Both the position numbers and the translations under genes were made by a program. Shown here piece by piece: positions 62,844 through 64,000 of a stretch of 64,000 bases of DNA (positions within the stretch are counted from its first letter, which is position 1; each line of letters opens with the position of its first letter). The stretch lies in assembly GCF_003072645.1 (NCBI RefSeq), contig NZ_CP028897.1, forward strand, positions 2,183,658 through 2,247,657, in the 5' to 3' direction. The notes under the pieces are model-generated. The model saw only the letters and a list, made by a program, of their open reading frames with translations. It had not been told where the DNA came from and made no database searches. The DNA is from Dongshaea marina (GTDB lineage: Bacteria > Pseudomonadota > Gammaproteobacteria > Enterobacterales > Aeromonadaceae).

Positions 62844-63572
62844 TTAATGGGTCAGGTATTGAGCAAAAGCCTGGGTTTTCGGGGACTGGAAGGTGCGTCG
62901 GCAACCCTGCTCTATGATGCGTCCATGCTCCATATACAGGAGGTGGCTTGCGATCTTTTTGGCAAATTCAACCTCATGAGTCACGACGATCTGGGTGATC
63001 CCGGTTTCACTGAGCTCGTTGATGATCTGCACTACCTGATTTGTGATGGCCGGGTCCAGGGCGGCGGTGGGTTCATCAAACAGCAAGACTTCTGGCTTCA
63101 TCATCAGGGCTCTGGCAATGGCGACCCGCTGCTGCTGCCCTCCCGAGAGTTGAAGTGGCCACGCCTGAGCTTTGTCTGACAGGTGCAAGGTTTCGAGGAT
63201 TGCCATCGCCTGCTCAGTGGCCTGCTTTTTACAAAGGCCCAACACCCGCACCGGGGCTTCGAGTAAGTTATTGAGAACGCTCAGGTGTGGCCAGAGATTG
63301 TACTGCTGAAACACCATTCCAACCTTACTGCGCAGGGCGAGCCCCTGCTTCTCGCTGATTGGTCCACAAAAGTTGAACTGCTGGCCCGCGATCTTTAGCA
63401 CTCCGGATTGTCCCTGCTCTAACAGGTTCAGGATCCGTAGCAGCGAACTCTTGCCAGCTCCGCTGGGTCCTAACAGAACCAGAGTGTCACCTTTATTACA
63501 CTCAAAGCTAATTTCGTGAAGAACCTGGTGTTCTCCGTAGCTTTTATTTAAACCTGAAACCTGAATGCCCAT
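62844..63572 (-). CDS. artP: Arginine ABC transporter ATP-binding protein ArtP
   Basis: 242 residues from ATG 63572 (AGGAT six bases upstream); an ATG at 63587 has no site. Walker [11 protein letters not shown]-loop [10 protein letters not shown], signature [15 protein letters not shown], Walker [14 protein letters not shown] and switch His in VVTHEVEFA are all intact. First gene of the operon, behind two predicted ARG boxes. Confidence 0.93.
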   Translation of the reverse strand: MGIQVSGLNKSYGEHQVLHEISFECNKGDTLVLLGPSGAGKSSLLRILNLLEQGQSGVLKIAGQQFNFCGPISEKQGLALRSKVGMVFQQYNLWPHLSVLNNLLEAPVRVLGLCKKQATEQAMAILETLHLSDKAQAWPLQLSGGQQQRVAIARALMMKPEVLLFDEPTAALDPAITNQVVQIINELSETGITQIVVTHEVEFAKKIASHLLYMEHGRIIEQGCRRTFQSPKTQAFAQYLTH

Positions 63573-63615
63573 TCCAATATCCTGCATTTTTATTGGGAAG
63601 CTTCATACTACCTAC

Positions 63616-63633
63616 AATGATGAGATATTCAAT
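63616..63633. promoter_or_regulatory. ARG box 1 (ArgR site)
   Basis: AATGATGAGATATTCAAT resembles the ArgR half-palindrome pattern TGAATwwwwATTCA (right arm exact, left arm weaker). 44 bases upstream of the artP ATG and 3 bases from ARG box 2. Confidence 0.65.
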
Positions 63634-63636
63634 AGA

Positions 63637-63654
63637 AATGTATTAAAATTCATA
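63637..63654. promoter_or_regulatory. ARG box 2 (ArgR site)
   Basis: AATGTATTAAAATTCATA matches TGAATwwwwATTCA at 13 of 14 core positions. With box 1 it gives two 18-bp boxes 3 bp apart, the usual ArgR operator layout, so arginine should repress this operon. Confidence 0.8.
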
Positions 63655-64000
63655 AGATCCTATTTTTGTTGCCTGGTTACCAGATAAGAGAAGCTTACTG
63701 AAAAGAGATGAAATGAGTCATTCTTGAGGGGTAATATCTTTATATACAAAGGGTTACTGGATTGAATAGGGTTTTCCGAACTCAATTCTGAGTCTCAATT
63801 GAGCCAATGATCTTGATTTTATATTTCATGGCATTTTTCGCTATTTATGCTGGCCTGATTCAGGTTCTATTCTGAATCTCCGGCAGGTTTCCAGGCGGCC
63901 AAAACTATGCTTTATCTGAAGAATAAAATCCAAAGCCGTGTTGATTTGCAAGTGATTATTAACTGTTGAGTTCTGGCTGAGTAAGGCTTTCGGCTATGGT

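Larger units (their letters stand above)
63573..64000. other. Region upstream of artP to the window end
   Basis: Contains the tandem ARG boxes and presumably the art promoter. From about 63660 to the end I see no gene, RNA or repeat. Confidence 0.5.

Overview
The window reads as chromosomal DNA of a mid-GC gammaproteobacterium, probably marine or aquatic and related to the Aeromonadales/Vibrionales side of the class. This rests on the gene content (MiaE, YegD, an artPIQM-type operon, KefB with its flavoprotein, GltS, an SgrR-family regulator, a CsrD/MshH-like GGDEF/EAL protein, tRNA-Asn repeats) and not on any database search. Genus and species cannot be told from what is visible.

Layout. 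0-6 kb: an HxxxD acyltransferase-like protein, a periplasmic solute-binding protein, a large secreted protein of unknown role, and a coupled pair of a secreted arginine-deiminase-like enzyme and a YjaB-type acetyltransferase. 6-10 kb: a LysR regulator divergent from the formaldehyde detoxification pair frmA-fghA, both frameshifted here. 10-15.5 kb: an AT-rich secreted-protein gene, then a sugar-acid-type catabolic operon (two-part UxaA-family dehydratase, EamA transporter, enolase-superfamily dehydratase) divergent from a GntR/FCD regulator, with a perfect GntR-type operator between them. 15.5-28.3 kb: housekeeping and membrane genes, including miaE, a TetR-MFS efflux pair with two 26-bp palindromic operators, a hemerythrin, an SgrR-family regulator, gltS, and a truncated RnfB-like ferredoxin overlapping nth.

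28.3-41.8 kb is the most unusual part. After 1.3 kb with no recognisable gene come a STAS anti-anti-sigma-like protein, a dimodular NRPS (C-A-T-C-A-T-reductase) whose C terminus resembles a CRP/FNR cyclic-nucleotide-binding fold, an MFS exporter, an RsbW-like kinase and a membrane Cache-HAMP-SpoIIE phosphatase. The three regulatory proteins form a complete partner-switching set with no sigma factor alongside. I read the region as a secondary-metabolite locus with its own phospho-switch and possibly a nucleotide-sensing domain on the synthetase itself.

41.8-64 kb: a DnaB-C-like ATPase, a MITE-like element ending in the corA stop codon, corA, a degenerate GGDEF/EAL protein, a tandem array of five intact and one disrupted tRNA-Asn genes, yegD, small membrane proteins, a tandem glycine riboswitch in front of an alanine/glycine:Na+ symporter, an OppA-like protein, an ALDH7-type aldehyde dehydrogenase, two small unknown genes, the Kef system (frameshifted), an 846-bp IS5-family element, and the arginine ABC transporter operon with a tandem ARG-box pair upstream.

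A pattern to keep in mind: frmA, fghA (twice), the NRPS, kefB and the IS transposase are each broken by the apparent loss of exactly one G at or beside a G-run. This looks more like homopolymer under-calling in the sequence than like six independent mutations, so the genes marked as frameshifted may be intact in the organism.
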